Below are positions 1 through 11,793 of a stretch of DNA of 64,000 nt, piece after piece. A program made the translations under genes and the position numbers. The DNA is from Coprinellus micaceus (taxonomy: Eukaryota > Basidiomycota > Agaricomycetes > Agaricales > Psathyrellaceae), in contig OX596345.1 in assembly GCA_951394405.1 (NCBI GenBank), positions 1,922,001 through 1,986,000 on the forward strand, in the 5' to 3' direction. The notes under the pieces were generated by a model that ran no database searches, was not told the DNA's origin, and was given only the letters and a program-made list of their open reading frames with translations. How positions within the stretch are numbered: the stretch's first letter is position 1; each line of letters starts with the position of its first letter.

Positions 1-1540
1 GATGGCGGCGGGAGGGGCATTGAGTGAAAGGCGGGAGAGTCGCTTGATGAAGGAGGCAAGAAGGGTTGCGGGAAGATGCCTGAAGCACTTGTCAGGGCCG
101 GGACTTGCCAGAGGGAAGTTAGTGGACTTACGTAGAGCTGAGGAAGAGTTCCGTCATACGGAAGAACCGTGCGCGGTGCTTGAGGTGCAGGACATCTCGG
201 TCGAGGAAAGCGTAGAGGCGGGTGTAGAAGGAAGGGTAGTCGAGGTTGTAGTCTCTCATCAACGTAAAAAGGCCATTCAACGCGAGAAGGCCCAAAGATC
301 CTCCTGCACTGTAGTCAGTCAACCGCCATCCAGGAAAAAAATCGTCACTCACCATGATCCACACAACCCGCAATCCAATCCATGGCGAGAATCGCTCGGG
401 TAAGATGTGGTAGGACGCCTCGGTGCATGACATTTAACGCCCTGATCGCCACACTCCTCCTTACTTCCTCGTCCTTCGCCGCATTTAATCTCGGGAGAAG
501 GGAAAGCCACGCCCTGGTGAACACTGCTTTGTGTGAGGGTAACGAATGGAGGCTCTGGTGCACGGTCAACTTGTGCAACCGCGCCGCGGGACTCTTGCTC
601 TTCTTAGAGTCGTCTGCAGGTGTCGGTTCGTCGAAAAACTTGCGCCAGTCATCATCATCCTCCTCGCCATTCTCGGGTGACTCGGGGAGAGCGTCGTCGT
701 CGTCGTCGTCTTCAGGCCCAATCTTTTTGGGTTTTGGGGGCTTCGCACCAAGCTCGGCCACCCACCACTCGTTGAGCTCTTCCTTATCCGTGGGGAAGGT
801 TTGCAGTCGTTCGAGGATGGACAAGAGGTTCTTCGCCGTGCTGATCTGCCCTGCGGGAGCCTTTTCGAGGACGTTCGCGCATTCGCGTAGGAAGAACCAC
901 CGGATGTCATCGTACACGCTGAACCAGGTTTCATAGAACTTGTCGAGGACGTCTGGGTCGATTTCGGAGGGCTTGCCGTCTCTTGAAGTGCTAAGGAGGA
1001 GCCCGGAGACGATTTTGCGAAAGTGGGAGAGGTGGAATTCAGGGCGGGGGGATGAGGTACTTGACGCGGCGGTTTGGGCCGTGGAGAGGTGTTTTTGGAG
1101 CGAGAAGAGGATTTGGAGGGATGACGTCTGAAATACGTAAGTTTGGGGCGTCATATAGAGTGAGCTGTACTCACCCTGAGGATCTTCTCGTCGTCCTTTA
1201 GCAATACAACCAAGAAATCCGTATATGAGTGCAACCTCTCCCACAACCACGCCTTGACCGCCTTCGCAGGTCCATCGCCCTGAATACTGAGCTTGCCAGC
1301 GGATATGATGAGAGTAAATGTCCTGTAAAGTGCGTAGATTCCCTTTGACAGCTCCTGAGGCTCCAGACCCTTCCCCACAACGAGGTCCACGAGGTCGGCT
1401 AGTTTGTTCAACGAACTGTTGGCTTGAACCGCAGCAGCGAGCTCGTCCTCGAGAGATTTGATTTCAAAGACCACACCCGAGCCATGGTCAAGCTTTCGTC
1501 GCTTCTTGGACTGTTGAGGTAGAGACGTTGGTGCCGGCAT
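1..1540 (-). CDS. NOC4: Noc4-like nucleolar complex protein (3' end cut by window edge)
   Basis: CBF/Mak21-family ribosome biogenesis factor; in yeast Noc4 pairs with Nop14 in the small-subunit processome and is needed for 40S maturation and export (family knowledge). Exons read on the minus strand: 1540-1175, 1127-353, 303-132 and 79-1, continuing off the left edge; introns are 47, 49 and 52 nt and all junctions keep phase. The N-terminus carries a basic KKRRK nuclear-type signal. A middle linker is very acidic (run of six Asp near 690-710). The conserved C-terminal core is clear: GLLALNGLFTLM, YNLDYPSFYTRLYAFLD, RARFFRMTELFLSST, then LPATLLASFIKRLSRLSL and NAPPAAI at the window edge. The final part of the protein lies outside the window. 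Start chosen as the first Met before MPAPTSLPQQ. Confidence in the family is high. Confidence 0.93.
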
Positions 1541-2772
1541 CTTGGTTCAATGATCCCGGGTGAGGGAAAACTGGACGGGCGCTTCTTCTTTGTTTGTTTG
1601 TGTTTCATCTTGAGGCCGTCACCATCGGGGGAAGTTGATCTCAGGCGCTCGGACTCAATATGTGCTCTTGGTTCAGAACGTTCATCTCGGACTCTTGGAA
1701 AAGGAAACACCACTCTGGAAGAAGCCCCAAACGCCATGGAACCCGGTAGCCAACTCCATTCATCATGAAATTCGCCGGTGCACTTGACGCCCACAGCTTC
1801 CAATCCAGTGTTCTATGGAAAGGGATGTCGTATCGTCCTCCTGAGGCGTTTCCGTGTAGCCCGAAGGAAGGCCTAAATTGAATGAACTGAGGCATGTTTC
1901 TCCCTACGCGTTTTTGGAGCGGCTATCTGGCTTGTGCTTCAAGGGGCCCCTCTGTAGGCTCACCCGTATCGTTCAGAATGCCGCATCCATCTGCCACCAC
2001 GACCATTCTGTTGGCGAAGCGGGGAGAAGGATTCTTTGAACTCGCGTCAAAAGATTCTTCCTGTGGTGACAAACAAGTTCCTGTGGAGACAAACACTTCT
2101 GTACGACCACCCGGCGTACGCCCTCCTTCTTCTTCGACTTCTTGATCTCTTCTGGTTAAGTAAGTGAGTCACATACCCACCCATCGCAACATTGCTTGAT
2201 CTTCCCCCTGCCAATGCGATGCAGGCGTCCTCGGGCTTTGCTGATATCATATTGAATGATGAAAATGTCGTAGGTACGCAGCTTCCCTCGACGTCTGCAA
2301 TGTATTGTTGAACAGTGTTCCAGATCATCAAAGCACTTTTGCACTGACATGATTGCTTGAGGGATCCCATGGTTTCAAGCCAAGAGCTCAAGGCCCCTAT
2401 GGCTCGCTGGAGAGCCCCCCGTCTCTTCAGCATTCCGCGCGACATCGACGATCTGCCCTCTTTTTATAGCCCTGTTCGAGCCGCTATATTGTTATTTGGG
2501 ATGCGTTTTCGCCGAAAGTCCCATAAGGCGGGTCACTTCCGTTAATGTCGCGACGGGACGGGACACAGGTCGCCTTGAAGCCCTTTCCAAATCAATTACG
2601 GGTCCCTTCCCGTAAGAAAGAATCAGGGATACCAACCAGTGCAGCCCTAACCACAACATAATTCGACGCAATCTAGATCTAACAACGTTCCAAATTGTGC
2701 AACCTTAGTGCAAACGTTGGGGAACTTTGTCCGCCCTCAAGGCCTCCGGGCGCCACGGTTACTGTTCAAAAA
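1541..2772. other. intergenic stretch, no supported gene
   Basis: Between NOC4 and the peptide-precursor promoter only modest open frames occur. The longest is minus 2445-2047 (132 codons, ending in an Arg/Ser-rich stretch); a second is minus 1895-1641 (84 codons). Neither resembles a family I recognise, and I could not join them by convincing splice sites. A small unknown minus-strand gene cannot be excluded. Confidence 0.4.
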
Positions 2773-2808
2773 CCAATGTAGTAACTGGTTTGCTCCGCGT
2801 ATAAAAGG
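2773..2808 (+). promoter_or_regulatory. core promoter of the repeat-peptide gene (CCAAT + TATA)
   Basis: A CCAAT pentamer at 2773-2777 is followed by a perfect TATAAAAGG at 2800-2808, about 180 bp upstream of the ATG at 2988. The interval to the ATG is C/A/T-rich, as in many strongly expressed basidiomycete genes. Assignment is by motif and position only. Confidence 0.6.
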
Positions 2809-2987
2809 TTGTCATTGGCGACCTCTCTTCCCCATTCCCCCACAACACTCCAGAGAACAACCACTCCACAACACATTGCAGCGTTGATCGTTAGCTTTGC
2901 TGTTTACATTCACATCTACCTCACATCCTCGACCGCCTTTCGACTAGTACTACCCATTTCCACCAACTACCCTACATTTTTGGCACA

Positions 2988-4750
2988 ATGGTCAAATTCA
3001 CCGAAGCCCTTCTGGTCGCTGCCCTCGTCGCGGGGCCGGCCCTTGCCCTCGGAGAAGAATTTTCGAGGTACCTTTCTGAGGCGCCCTATCCGCTGCTTGG
3101 GATTCTAACAAATGACCCTCCCCCAGCCGCGATGTTAACCCTGCCGAAGCCGAGATGGCCCTCTCCGCCCGCGAAGTAGCGGCTCTCTTTGAGCGGGGTC
3201 GCAGGCAGGGAGGGGCCTCACAAGGACCGAGGAAGCCCAGCAAGAGGCGAGGAGGTCGTGGAGGCAAGGGCCGCCGCGGTAAGAAGCGCCGGGGCGGCAG
3301 GGGCAAGAAGGAGCTCCAAGCTGCTGCAGGCGAGGCTGCAGGAGCCGGAGCAGACGCTGCTGCTGGTGCAGCGGCTGAAACTCTTACTGCGAGGCAGGTC
3401 CTCGCGGCCGTGGAGCCCGAGTTCGAGGAAAGGGAGGTTGCAGAGCTCCTGGAGCGTAGCCCCATCTTCCGCAAGATCTTCCGTGGCATCAAGAAAGTTG
3501 GAGGTTCTCTTCTTGGACGAGATGTCGAGGGTATGGAGGACCTCACCACGCGTGATCTCGTCGAGCTCGATGTCCGTGCGCCCATCTTTGGGAAGATCTT
3601 CCGTGGAGCCAAGAGAATTGTGGGCGGTCTCTTCGGGAGGGAGCTTCAGGGAGATGACGCTGCTGGCATCACGGCCAGGGAGGTCGAGGAGCTTTTCGAG
3701 CGCGAGCCCATCTTCGGCAAGATTTTCCGAGGCGTCAAGAGAATCGGAGGCGCCATTTTCGGCAGAGAAATCGACATCCACGAGTTTGCTCAGATGGCAG
3801 AACGCGGCTTCGAGGGGCTCGAGGAGCTCGCCACCCGTGAACTCGAAGCTGACGCCGCTGAGTCCATGTCTGCCAGGCAGGTTCTCGCGGCCGTGGAGCC
3901 CGAGTTTGAGGAGAGGGAAGTTGCAGAGCTCCTGGAGCGTAGCCCCATCTTCCGCAAGATCTTCCGTGGCATCAAGAGGGTTGGAGGGTCCCTTCTCGGA
4001 CGGGATATCGACGACATCGACGACCTCACCACTCGCGACTTCATCGAACTTGATGTTCGCGCCCCCATCTTTGGCAAGATCTTCCGTGGAGCCAAGAGGG
4101 TCGTTGGCGGTCTCTTCGGGAGGGAGCTCGAAGGAGAGGAGTTTGGCGAAATCACTGCGAGGGAGATTGAGGAGCTGTACGAGCGCGAGCCCATCTTCGG
4201 CAAGATCTTCCGCGGGATCAAGCGCGTCGGAGGTTCGCTCCTAGGCCGTGATATCGATACCCAAGAATTCGCTCAAGTCGCTGGGCGTGGCTTCGAAGAC
4301 TTTTCTGACGAGATATACGAGCGGGAATTGAGCTCGATCGACGACCTCGAAGCCCGGGAACCCTTTTTCTGGTACGATCCAATCCTTCTCCACCACATCG
4401 CGCATACTGACTACTTCCAGGCTCGCAGCCAAGGCGCTGAGTAAAGTCGTCCGCCATAAGCGCTCCCTTGAAGACCTTGACGATTACCTGGAGGCCCGCT
4501 ACTTTGACGATGCAGATTATCTGGAGGCTCGATACCCCGATGAGGAGCTGCTGGAAGCGAGGATCAGGCTCGGAGGACTTTTGGGTCCGCTTAACCGCCC
4601 CTTCGGTTGGCGTGGTATCAAACCGTGAGTACTGGCTCAAGCCTGCTGCTGCTAGCGAAATGCGTTCTGACGTGCTATGCTTTAAGTCGGCTTAGGAGGA
4701 CTGGCGTATCCCGCAGGTCCTATTTTGAGGACATCGATGAGCTGGACTGA
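2988..4750 (+). CDS. secreted repeat-peptide precursor (six cationic amphipathic repeats; KEP-like)
   Basis: Predicted 530-residue secreted protein. Exons 2988-3067, 3127-4371, 4421-4624 and 4687-4750; introns of 59, 49 and 62 nt keep phase and each has GT...AG. Residues 1-21 are a classic signal peptide (MVKFTEALLVAALVAGPALA). A very basic Gly/Arg/Lys linker follows (about residues 55-85). Six copies of a ~22-residue unit, PIF(G/R)KIFRG(I/A/V)K(R/K)..G..(L/I)(L/F)GR, begin at residues 138, 178, 220, 299, 339 and 381. Each is cationic with regularly spaced hydrophobic residues and is separated by acidic spacers. Spacing is exactly 161 residues between the two triplets. Five of six units contain Lys-Arg, a Kex2-type site; the first has Lys-Lys. 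The tail has LEAR-Y/F repeats, a KHKR-like basic site and an acidic end. It fits the fungal Kex2-processed repeat protein (KEP) concept, but I recognise no named homologue. Antimicrobial, signalling or wall functions are inference. Confidence 0.85.
3389..4354 (+). repeat. 483-bp in-frame tandem duplication inside the peptide precursor
   Basis: Two adjacent 483-bp units, 3389-3871 and 3872-4354, are closely similar at DNA level. Each encodes ARQVLAAVEPEFEEREVAEL and then three peptide copies in the same order (SPIF, APIF, EPIF types). Most differences are single bases, many silent. The duplication explains the three-plus-three arrangement. Confidence 0.85.
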
Positions 4751-5309
4751 GGTGCATCACCCTGCTGAAGATTCCGATGCCCGCCTAGTTCAGAGTCTAC
4801 CTTGATTTTTTCACATGTGCTGAACAGTTTGATAGGGTAGTACCCTTGTATTCTTTTATATTTCTTTCCTGCAATTTGTATCATCCCCTGGCGTCATCCT
4901 AGGGGCTTTTGTTATGCAAGTGCCCATCCAAGCCCTTGCACTCGAGGCCGTTGTCGTCTACTGCCAGAGCCAAAGGGGGAGGAATCAAAGCGAAGCGAGA
5001 AAGAGAAGGGGGACAAGAGAGAGGAATTATATATTTCAACGAAGTAGTCTACGGGCGAAAGCGTTACAAGGGGCGTGAATCGACAACATGGTACATAGCG
5101 GAGTGAGTTTAGTCAGTGTAGAGAGCAGCTGTAATGACATCGAAAGCAAAGAGAAAGGGACAGAGAGAACGTCGGAGATGATCAAAGAATGGGTTGGTCT
5201 AGGGACTGCCATGTGGGATAGACTGAGCTTCCAGTCAGTGTACGACCCATATCCGAGCATGCGAGACGTACCCGTTGCTCAGCACCCATGAGGCAGCGTC
5301 AAGAGCACC
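4751..5309. other. 3' flanks of convergent genes
   Basis: Contains the 3' UTR of the peptide precursor (T-rich stretch near 4845-4870) and, on the other strand, that of the 5310-6646 gene. No additional coding region or RNA gene is evident. Confidence 0.5.
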
Positions 5310-6646
5310 CTACTCCGAGTCAGTGGCCCACAAGTCGGAGTCACTCTCCTCAGCTTCGTGCTCGAATCCCTTCATAAAGTACGCCCAGGGATCATGTTCT
5401 TCGGTGCTTGGGCCCGTTGACTGAGCCGCATCGAGCACGACTGACTCGTTGGCCGAGACGCTGAAAGACGTCCGAGATGACGACAGGGAGGGGAGGGCAC
5501 TGGAACTTGCAATCATACTGGCATACAACCCCCTCGACCGGTATGTGTGGCCCTCGTACTCGAGGCCATCCTCATCCTCCTCGTCGCCTCCATACCCGCT
5601 CCCCATAGTCATACCTCCCTCCTTCTCGAGCCCAGTAGCACTCCATTGAGTCCAACTGACCCTCTCGGCCACGTATGACTCCTTCGAAAGCTGCAACCAG
5701 GCCCGCTTAGGGTAGCGATGAGAACACCAGTAGGGATAGAAGTCGTTTTTGTGATACTTGGGACAAATGTTGCCTGTCTGGAGGTTACGTGACTGCATCG
5801 AGGGCGAGGAGATGCGGGTCATCAGGATAGGTGGGGAAGGGAGTTTGTGCATCGCCACTGGAGCGACCGCTCTGGGGTACGTGCTGGGTGCGGAGGGGAA
5901 GACGGCGATGTGCACTGTCTCAGGTGCGGAGGGGACGGGGATGTGTGTCTCAGGTGCGAGAGGGGGTGAGACCTCGGTGAATCGCCCTCGCAAGGGGGGG
6001 AGCGGGTCCAGATGGAGGGAGAGTGAGCGCCTCATCGAAGGTACGCCAGCGGGGGAGAGAGAAACTTCTCCGATCATAGGTGGGAGAGGGAGGTCGAGAC
6101 TCTTCGACCGAGCTGGGGTGCCGCTGGGAAGAGCGGCGTCTGGAACCAGCATGGGTGGGAGGGCCAGGTCCATGCTGTTTACTGAGGATGGCCGAGGGCC
6201 ATCGTCCATGGGAGGCGGCATATAGAGCTCAACGCTTGCTGGCCCTTGGTCTTCTACTCGTTCTGATGCTCGTCTTTTGGCGTTCATATGACGAATTCCA
6301 GCAGCGGACAGGGCCAGCCTGATCCTCTCGGAGGTTCGACCGAGGTTTTTATTTTTGAGTACCAAGAACGCGGCGGACAGGTTGCATCGTTTCGACAGCC
6401 TGGTCGCTCGGGAGCGAGATGTTATGTGGCGACTAGAGGACTGGGAAGCGGTGACGGTGATGGGGTTTCTGAAGCACGATATTAGATCGATGTTGAAGTG
6501 AAGGAAGGGAATAATGCTCACAGAAGTGGCGGCACTGGAAGCCCGATGAGACCAGCTCGAGAGTTACTCCGAGACCGAACCTCGACGGGGTGGTCGACGA
6601 GGGCAGCAAGGCCGTTCGCGGCGAGCATGAATTCCATACAATTCAT
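5310..6646 (-). CDS. uncharacterised Ser/Pro-rich protein
   Basis: Two-exon model on the minus strand: 6646-6522 and 6468-5310, 53-nt intron (GTGAGC...CAG), 427 residues. I do not recognise a named family. The N-terminus (MNCMEFMLAANGLAALVDHP) is followed by an Arg/Ser-rich region with helical stretches. A long low-complexity middle has repeated LPPM/LPLPPM-type segments. A compact Cys/His/aromatic block (NICPKYHKNDFYPYWCSHRY) follows, and the C-terminus is acidic and Ser-rich (ends WATDSE). The C..H..C..H spacing could bind metal but matches no zinc finger I know. An upstream in-frame Met at 6763 is possible; 6646 was chosen because a T/A-rich TATA-like element lies suitably upstream and the sequence after 6646 looks like structured protein. 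Convergent with the peptide-precursor gene. Confidence 0.65.
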
Positions 6647-9600
6647 TGCAGAGGATCGTCGTTCCGAATGAGAACGATGCGTTGAGGAAGGAAGAATGGG
6701 AGAGCAAGATTGGTGGTGTGGATGGAAGATTGTAGTTTGACGGATGTCGTGGTAGGGAGGCAAGTTGTTTGGAAGGAAAGGGGAGAGGAGGACGGTTCTA
6801 AATAGGCCTGCGCTGGCGACTCAGGGGCGGTGAGACGAGACAATTCTGTGTCAGGCCTCTGCCATCGCCATATCACGCCTGTATATGGTACGAACGTGCG
6901 TGTAGCAATGAAACAGAGGGAATATTCGAACGGAGGGGGAGGGCAGGTCTCAGGACCATGCTTCCCCGCCCTGTCTCACTCATCAACTGAAGCTGGCTCG
7001 TAGCTGCTGCGACCTGTGTGCGCTGAAGAGACTTATATCATGTCCATTCCTTGAGAAAATGCCTACGTATTTGCCAAACGGTAGCCGGTATGCATGGAAT
7101 CTAGGACGAGGCTGGGACCTGTTGACTGGCGGCTTGCTCTGGTAGAGGGAGGTGTCCTCTATGCTGTTGGTTTGTCGCAGACACCTATGGCTGAGGACTC
7201 TTTTGCAAGCTTCGGAGGTTCCTAGGGAGTCCCTTGCGCCCTGGGCATGGGAGGTACCAGGAGGAATGCGGCTTTCGTGATGGTAGTCGCGGGTAACCCT
7301 AGCGCGAGGGTTGTCGGAATCTGATGAAGGGGACCCGGCCAGCGACCATCTGGTCACGAATTCTCCTCGTTGGCCACCCACGGCTGCAATCGACGACTCT
7401 TCCTCGACCCCCACACGGAGGCTACCATGGTATATCCAACTATACCCAATTCGCTCCAGGCGCACATCCGAGGACGACATCGGCCAGAGGCTGGTGGGAG
7501 AGTCGAGAATAACGGAGCCGTAATTGGGGGGAAACCAAACTCTGTGAAGTCGTGTTGAATGCATTGCGAAGTTACGGGAAGCAGTAGGGGTGGAACGAGG
7601 TCTCCGGAACGAGGAGGAAGGCCGCCTCCCCGCGAAACTGAATGACGAAGGGGGGAAAGGGACAAGGAGAACTTGACCGTCGAGCTGGGTTGTGAAGTCG
7701 AAGTCGTATTGGGGGGAGATGGTGCTCGGAGTTGGGGCTGCATCGCGAGTCTATGAGAGGTGCGCCCACTGTCAAACTTGGACCTTCCTTCTCGACTCCA
7801 TTCAAGGTCTTGACTGCTCTTCTCAGCCCAGCCAGGAGTGAAGTGACATTCGCAGCACCCGTCCTCGACCTGAGTCAGGTCATCTCAAGGCTTTCGGATT
7901 CCGTCCCTCCCAGTTCTGTTGCCACAAGCTACGGTGTAAGACAGTGCAAAGGACTTTCTCCGGGCTATCCACCTGTTCAACAGAGAGCCGACGCCGACGA
8001 CCCTTCCTACCACCTTCCCAGCCATTCCCGTTACCAGCCCCGTAATTCGCCACCATTTCCCAATAAGCAACGCGTCCGTATCGGTAACACGGGCGGTCAT
8101 ACGAGCTTATTTCCCTCGCAGTTAGCCCAGAGTATCTCGAACCAAGTGCAGCAAACCATCCACCATGAAGAGGCCCTCATAGCCGCAGCGCCGTCAAAGT
8201 CCCGAAGGCAAGGAAGGGGCCGCTTCTCCTGGGTCAGAACTCCCCGGTCTTCGACCCCACTCTCTCGTCATTAGCTTTCCGTCGCCTCCAAAATTTAGGA
8301 CCAAAAGCGGGACGAATTGGGAAGCAAAAAGTTGTTCGAGGATGGCGGTGGTCACCTTCAGGTTAGTTGAAGTGGACTTTTCACTGTCAATTTGAGGCTC
8401 ATGAGATACGCTCCCATTGCAGTCGCCTCGAGTATCTCGAAGCCTCAACGAGCTCTCTCTTTCGGCTGGGCACCACTTGGCAGTACTCCGAGCGATCCGG
8501 CTGTTACGCTTTTCGGTGTGCACAGACAGGCCCTGGCTTCGGTGCTTCAAACGCAGAACACTCTTGACTCGGTTGGTGCCTTGCCTGGGGGCGAATCTCA
8601 GACGAGTTGGACCCCCAGGAATGGTATGTCTGGGCCGCGGGCGACATCTTCGCTGGGGGACATCGGGCTTGACAGCTTCAGACTGACTGGACATGCGGAT
8701 ATTGGAGTCGTATTTGTCCCGGCCGCATCGTCCCCTCAGCCCACCGTACTCTTGTCAAAGGGCACGGCGAAGTTGGTCAGTCCCGCGGTGCTTGTTCCGG
8801 ATGCACCGTGGTTCAGGCTACTAAGCCGTGAGAGCCTCCGAGCGTGGACGTAGAGGGAGACGTCTCTAATCGCGCCGTGGACAGCTCATACAGCAGCAGC
8901 ACTCCAAGCTTGCTTTGAAGGGGTGGGCGAGGGTGTTGTAACGAGCGGTGAAGACTCTCAAGGATGACCAGGAATGTCCCATTGATGACCGACCTTTGGA
9001 ACCACCCCAATCTGCACGAGCATGCGGAGAGCGGGGTATCGTTCGAAAGGATGGTACGAGGGGGCGAGGGCATCGGATAGGTATTTGGGCATCTACCGCC
9101 TGGGTACCCTAGGCACAGGATGTGGGAAGTGGGGTCGGTGAATACCCTCGGTTACGGGTTTGATGGCATGAGGATATAAGCGCCCGGCGCTAGGGTATGG
9201 CAACGACCCACGTGGGCTGGGCGGGTGTTTGCAAGCATAGTGGATGGCCATGGATGAGAGGAGTGATGCTAGGTGGTCGAAATAGGTGTGAGATCCGAGG
9301 TCGATGAAGATGTACGGCCTGGAGCGCCTCTGGAGAAGGACTAGGGTAAGGGGTAGGGTGGGCGCTTTTGCGGTGGGAAGGGCATGGTGTCCGCAAGGTG
9401 TCCGGTAGAGATGGCGTTGAAGGTTAGGTTCGATGGGTAAACTGCTGGCTTTGAGGGGTATGGGCGGGGATGAGGAAGGGATGAGTGGACCGATTAGTCG
9501 GTGTTATGGTACGAGGGGGTCCAGGTGGGCAGCAACGACGAGGACGGATTGGTCCGGGCGTCTGCGGTGGATCTTGTAGGATGGCCAGGGGCGGCGGTTA

Positions 9601-11047
9601 GGGGGTCGAGGATGGGTAGTGGGGGACAGGATACGGGCGGATGGATGGTAGTGAGTAGGGGGCAGCCGCGAGAGGGTGAGGAAGGGATGTTGTGTTGGTT
9701 CGGGTGGAGGTGGGTATGCTCTCATCGTTGACGGCGAAGGGTAGTATGTTTAATGACGGTCGGGTTTGAGGGTGTGGGCCATATGGGCTGGGCCTTGAGG
9801 TCAGCCATGGATAGCGTGGGTTGGAAAGGTCGTTTCCTTGGGACCATGGCTGAACGAAGGTCGAAGGCAAGATGGGCGACGACGAGGTCCAGTGAAGGCG
9901 GGCACGAACCAAGAGCCTCGGGCTACTGCTGAAGGGCGTTGACGGGCTTGACGAGAGGCATGGACGGTGTCAAGTTCATGTATGGCTTGGAGCAGGGCGA
10001 AGGTAACGTCGAGAGAAAGAGCCTCGACGCCGACGGGTAACGTCGAGGCTTGGGTCAGCGTACGCTCTCTCTCAGTCGAAGGGGCTACGCACCTGGCACC
10101 CTCGCCAGGCCCCTCATCCATGATCCTTCTTTTGTGTCTCCTACTTGGGTTTTAGCGACGCTGTCGTCGGGCCTTCGTCGAGGCGCAACACAGGGTTCAT
10201 CTAGAAGGGGGCATCAGCTTTTTGGGCAGGCATCATGGCACTCGTACGCCTCAGGCCCCCTCACCGCCGCGTGGACCTCCGTGCTTCCTCGTGGACCTTA
10301 TCTGAGGACGACACCCGGAGACCCTACCTGTCGACCGGACCCACTCACGGTCGTCCTCGACTTTGGACGCTTTGACTCGACGACTATACAGCATCCATTG
10401 ATGCCTCCCACCAGCCCAGGTGCGAAGACCCTCTGGCAGATTTTACGGCAGCACTCCGATCTTCACCCTCTTTTCGTCACCGCTTTGACACTGGTATGAT
10501 CTCTCCCTTCTCGGTGGAACCACAAGCACAAGTCTAGGGCCTCTCCGTCGCGACCTTCGCGCCCACGACCACTTTTGGGACGGTTTTGTGTCCAAAAACT
10601 TTGCTTGGCATCCGGCGCAGTCCCCAGCCGCTGATTTGAGTCTAGTTTGGGGGACTTTTCTTTCCCAATGACCTGCTACTTACGACCCAATCAAGGCCCT
10701 CCCGACCAAATGAATCAAATCCCCGGACGCACGAAAATCCGGACACGGGGACCTGGAAATTCAGGACCCTGAGTCGAAGAGAGGGATTTAAGACCCCGCC
10801 TTTTCGCTTAGCCACTCTTTCTAACCCCCACCATCATCTCCGCCCCCGCCCCTCCAGGAGGAGCCCGCTTTTTATTTCGCGACGGCTCTCCTTCCTCTCC
10901 TTCCTCTTCTTTTTCAACTCTAAAGCTACACGGTCCTACGGGGCATATTCTACGTTACAAACACACTCTATCGAAAGTCCCATATAATTGCCCAAAATTC
11001 CGTCCCCACAGTCGCCTAACCCCTCGTCCATCACGCACCTTCGGACA
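6647..11047. other. gene-poor 4.4-kb stretch
   Basis: No recognisable protein domain on either strand. Open frames exist but look like chance frames in GC-rich DNA: minus 7564-6983 (193 codons), plus 7732-8274 (180 codons), minus 8694-8194 (166 codons, beginning MSSQSEAVKP), plus 8392-8853, minus 10121-9801 and plus 10050-10499. Frames on opposite strands overlap heavily and none has supporting similarity. 9100-9800 is strongly purine-biased on the plus strand. A pyrimidine-rich tract (about 10800-10925) precedes the gene at 11048 and probably belongs to its promoter or 5' UTR. Confidence 0.4.
8194..8694 (-). CDS. doubtful unknown ORF
   Basis: Single open frame of 166 codons starting MSSQSEAVKPDVPQRR and rich in Arg/Pro/Ser. 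No known domain. It overlaps equally long plus-strand frames, so coding status is doubtful. It is recorded because it is the frame in this desert whose composition looks most protein-like. Confidence 0.15.
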   Translation of the reverse strand: MSSQSEAVKPDVPQRRCRPRPRHTIPGGPTRLRFAPRQGTNRVKSVLRLKHRSQGLSVHTEKRNSRIARSTAKWCPAERESSLRLRDTRGDCNGSVSHEPQIDSEKSTSTNLKVTTAILEQLFASQFVPLLVLNFGGDGKLMTREWGRRPGSSDPGEAAPSLPSGL

Positions 11048-11793
11048 ATGTCTCTCTCGAGACTCCCACTACCGTCTTTCTCGATCGTCCTCACGCGTCC
11101 AGACGAAAGTGGGGAGCCGGTTGAGCTGTTGAATCTGAAGGACTTCCAGCAAGCGTCGAGGCGCGAGCTGCACGTCAATCTGCAGCCCAAGGGCGATGAC
11201 CCACTTATGAAAACAACCGACACGAGGTTCGCCGGTTCGCTCATGTACGACGTCGACTACGCGGTTCGTTTTTCAACTCCCTGTTGCGCCGAATATTCAC
11301 CAAGACCAATTTTTAGGACGAGAAGAACGCTGCTCACCATCGTACCACTGCCAGCACATCCTCTGCACCTTCGGGCTCGTCTTTAGCCACCGAGTCGGAA
11401 GACGAGGACGACGAGGACGATGCGGCATCTACAGCCTCCTCGACGTCCACCAACGAAGTCGACCTCAACAGCGAGTTTGCAGCCGACAACGACTCCGTGG
11501 CGTTCTCCGACTGCGATGTTGGAGAACTGGGAGAAACAAACCCGCCTCTTCACGTCCAAGCGTCGTCCTTGGCCAGGTCATCGCCATGCTACGAATGCGA
11601 AGCTGAGGGCATTCCTATGCGCGTTCTTGGCGTCTCGGAGGGCTCTGTTCACCACGGTCGGTCTCAGCGCGACTTGACGCCACGTCGGGACGCGTGCATC
11701 TGGCTGGACATCTTGAGGATGTTCCGGTCGCTTTGGCGTAAGCTGAAGTGGGTCGGTGGGGTTATCTTGCATGACTTCACAAAGGACCTGTGA
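11048..11793 (+). CDS. uncharacterised two-exon protein
   Basis: Exons 11048-11263 and 11317-11793 (53-nt phase-0 intron, GTTCGT...TTTTTAG) give 230 residues. The first exon encodes a compact N-terminus (MSLSRLPLPSFSIVLTRPDE...), the second an acidic Ser/Asp/Glu linker (ESEDEDDEDD), a CYEC pair and a basic-hydrophobic C-terminus (ILRMFRSLWRKLKWVGG) that could form an amphipathic or membrane-associating helix. I do not recognise the family. The second exon stays open for 158 codons in the frame dictated by the splice, and a pyrimidine-rich tract precedes the start, which supports a real gene. Confidence 0.6.

Noticed and set aside
382..936. 184-codon plus frame over NOC4
   Set aside because: Ser-rich antisense of the acidic Asp/Glu linker; NOC4 motifs on the minus strand are unambiguous.
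3218..4221. Long minus-strand frames opposite the peptide precursor
   Set aside because: Mirror the 483-bp duplication and have no independent features; the plus strand has TATA, signal peptide and spliced structure.
3189..4244. 351-codon alternate plus frame within the peptide precursor
   Set aside because: Ser/Arg-rich frame-shifted reading of a repetitive GC-rich gene; it begins inside the real exon and lacks a signal peptide.
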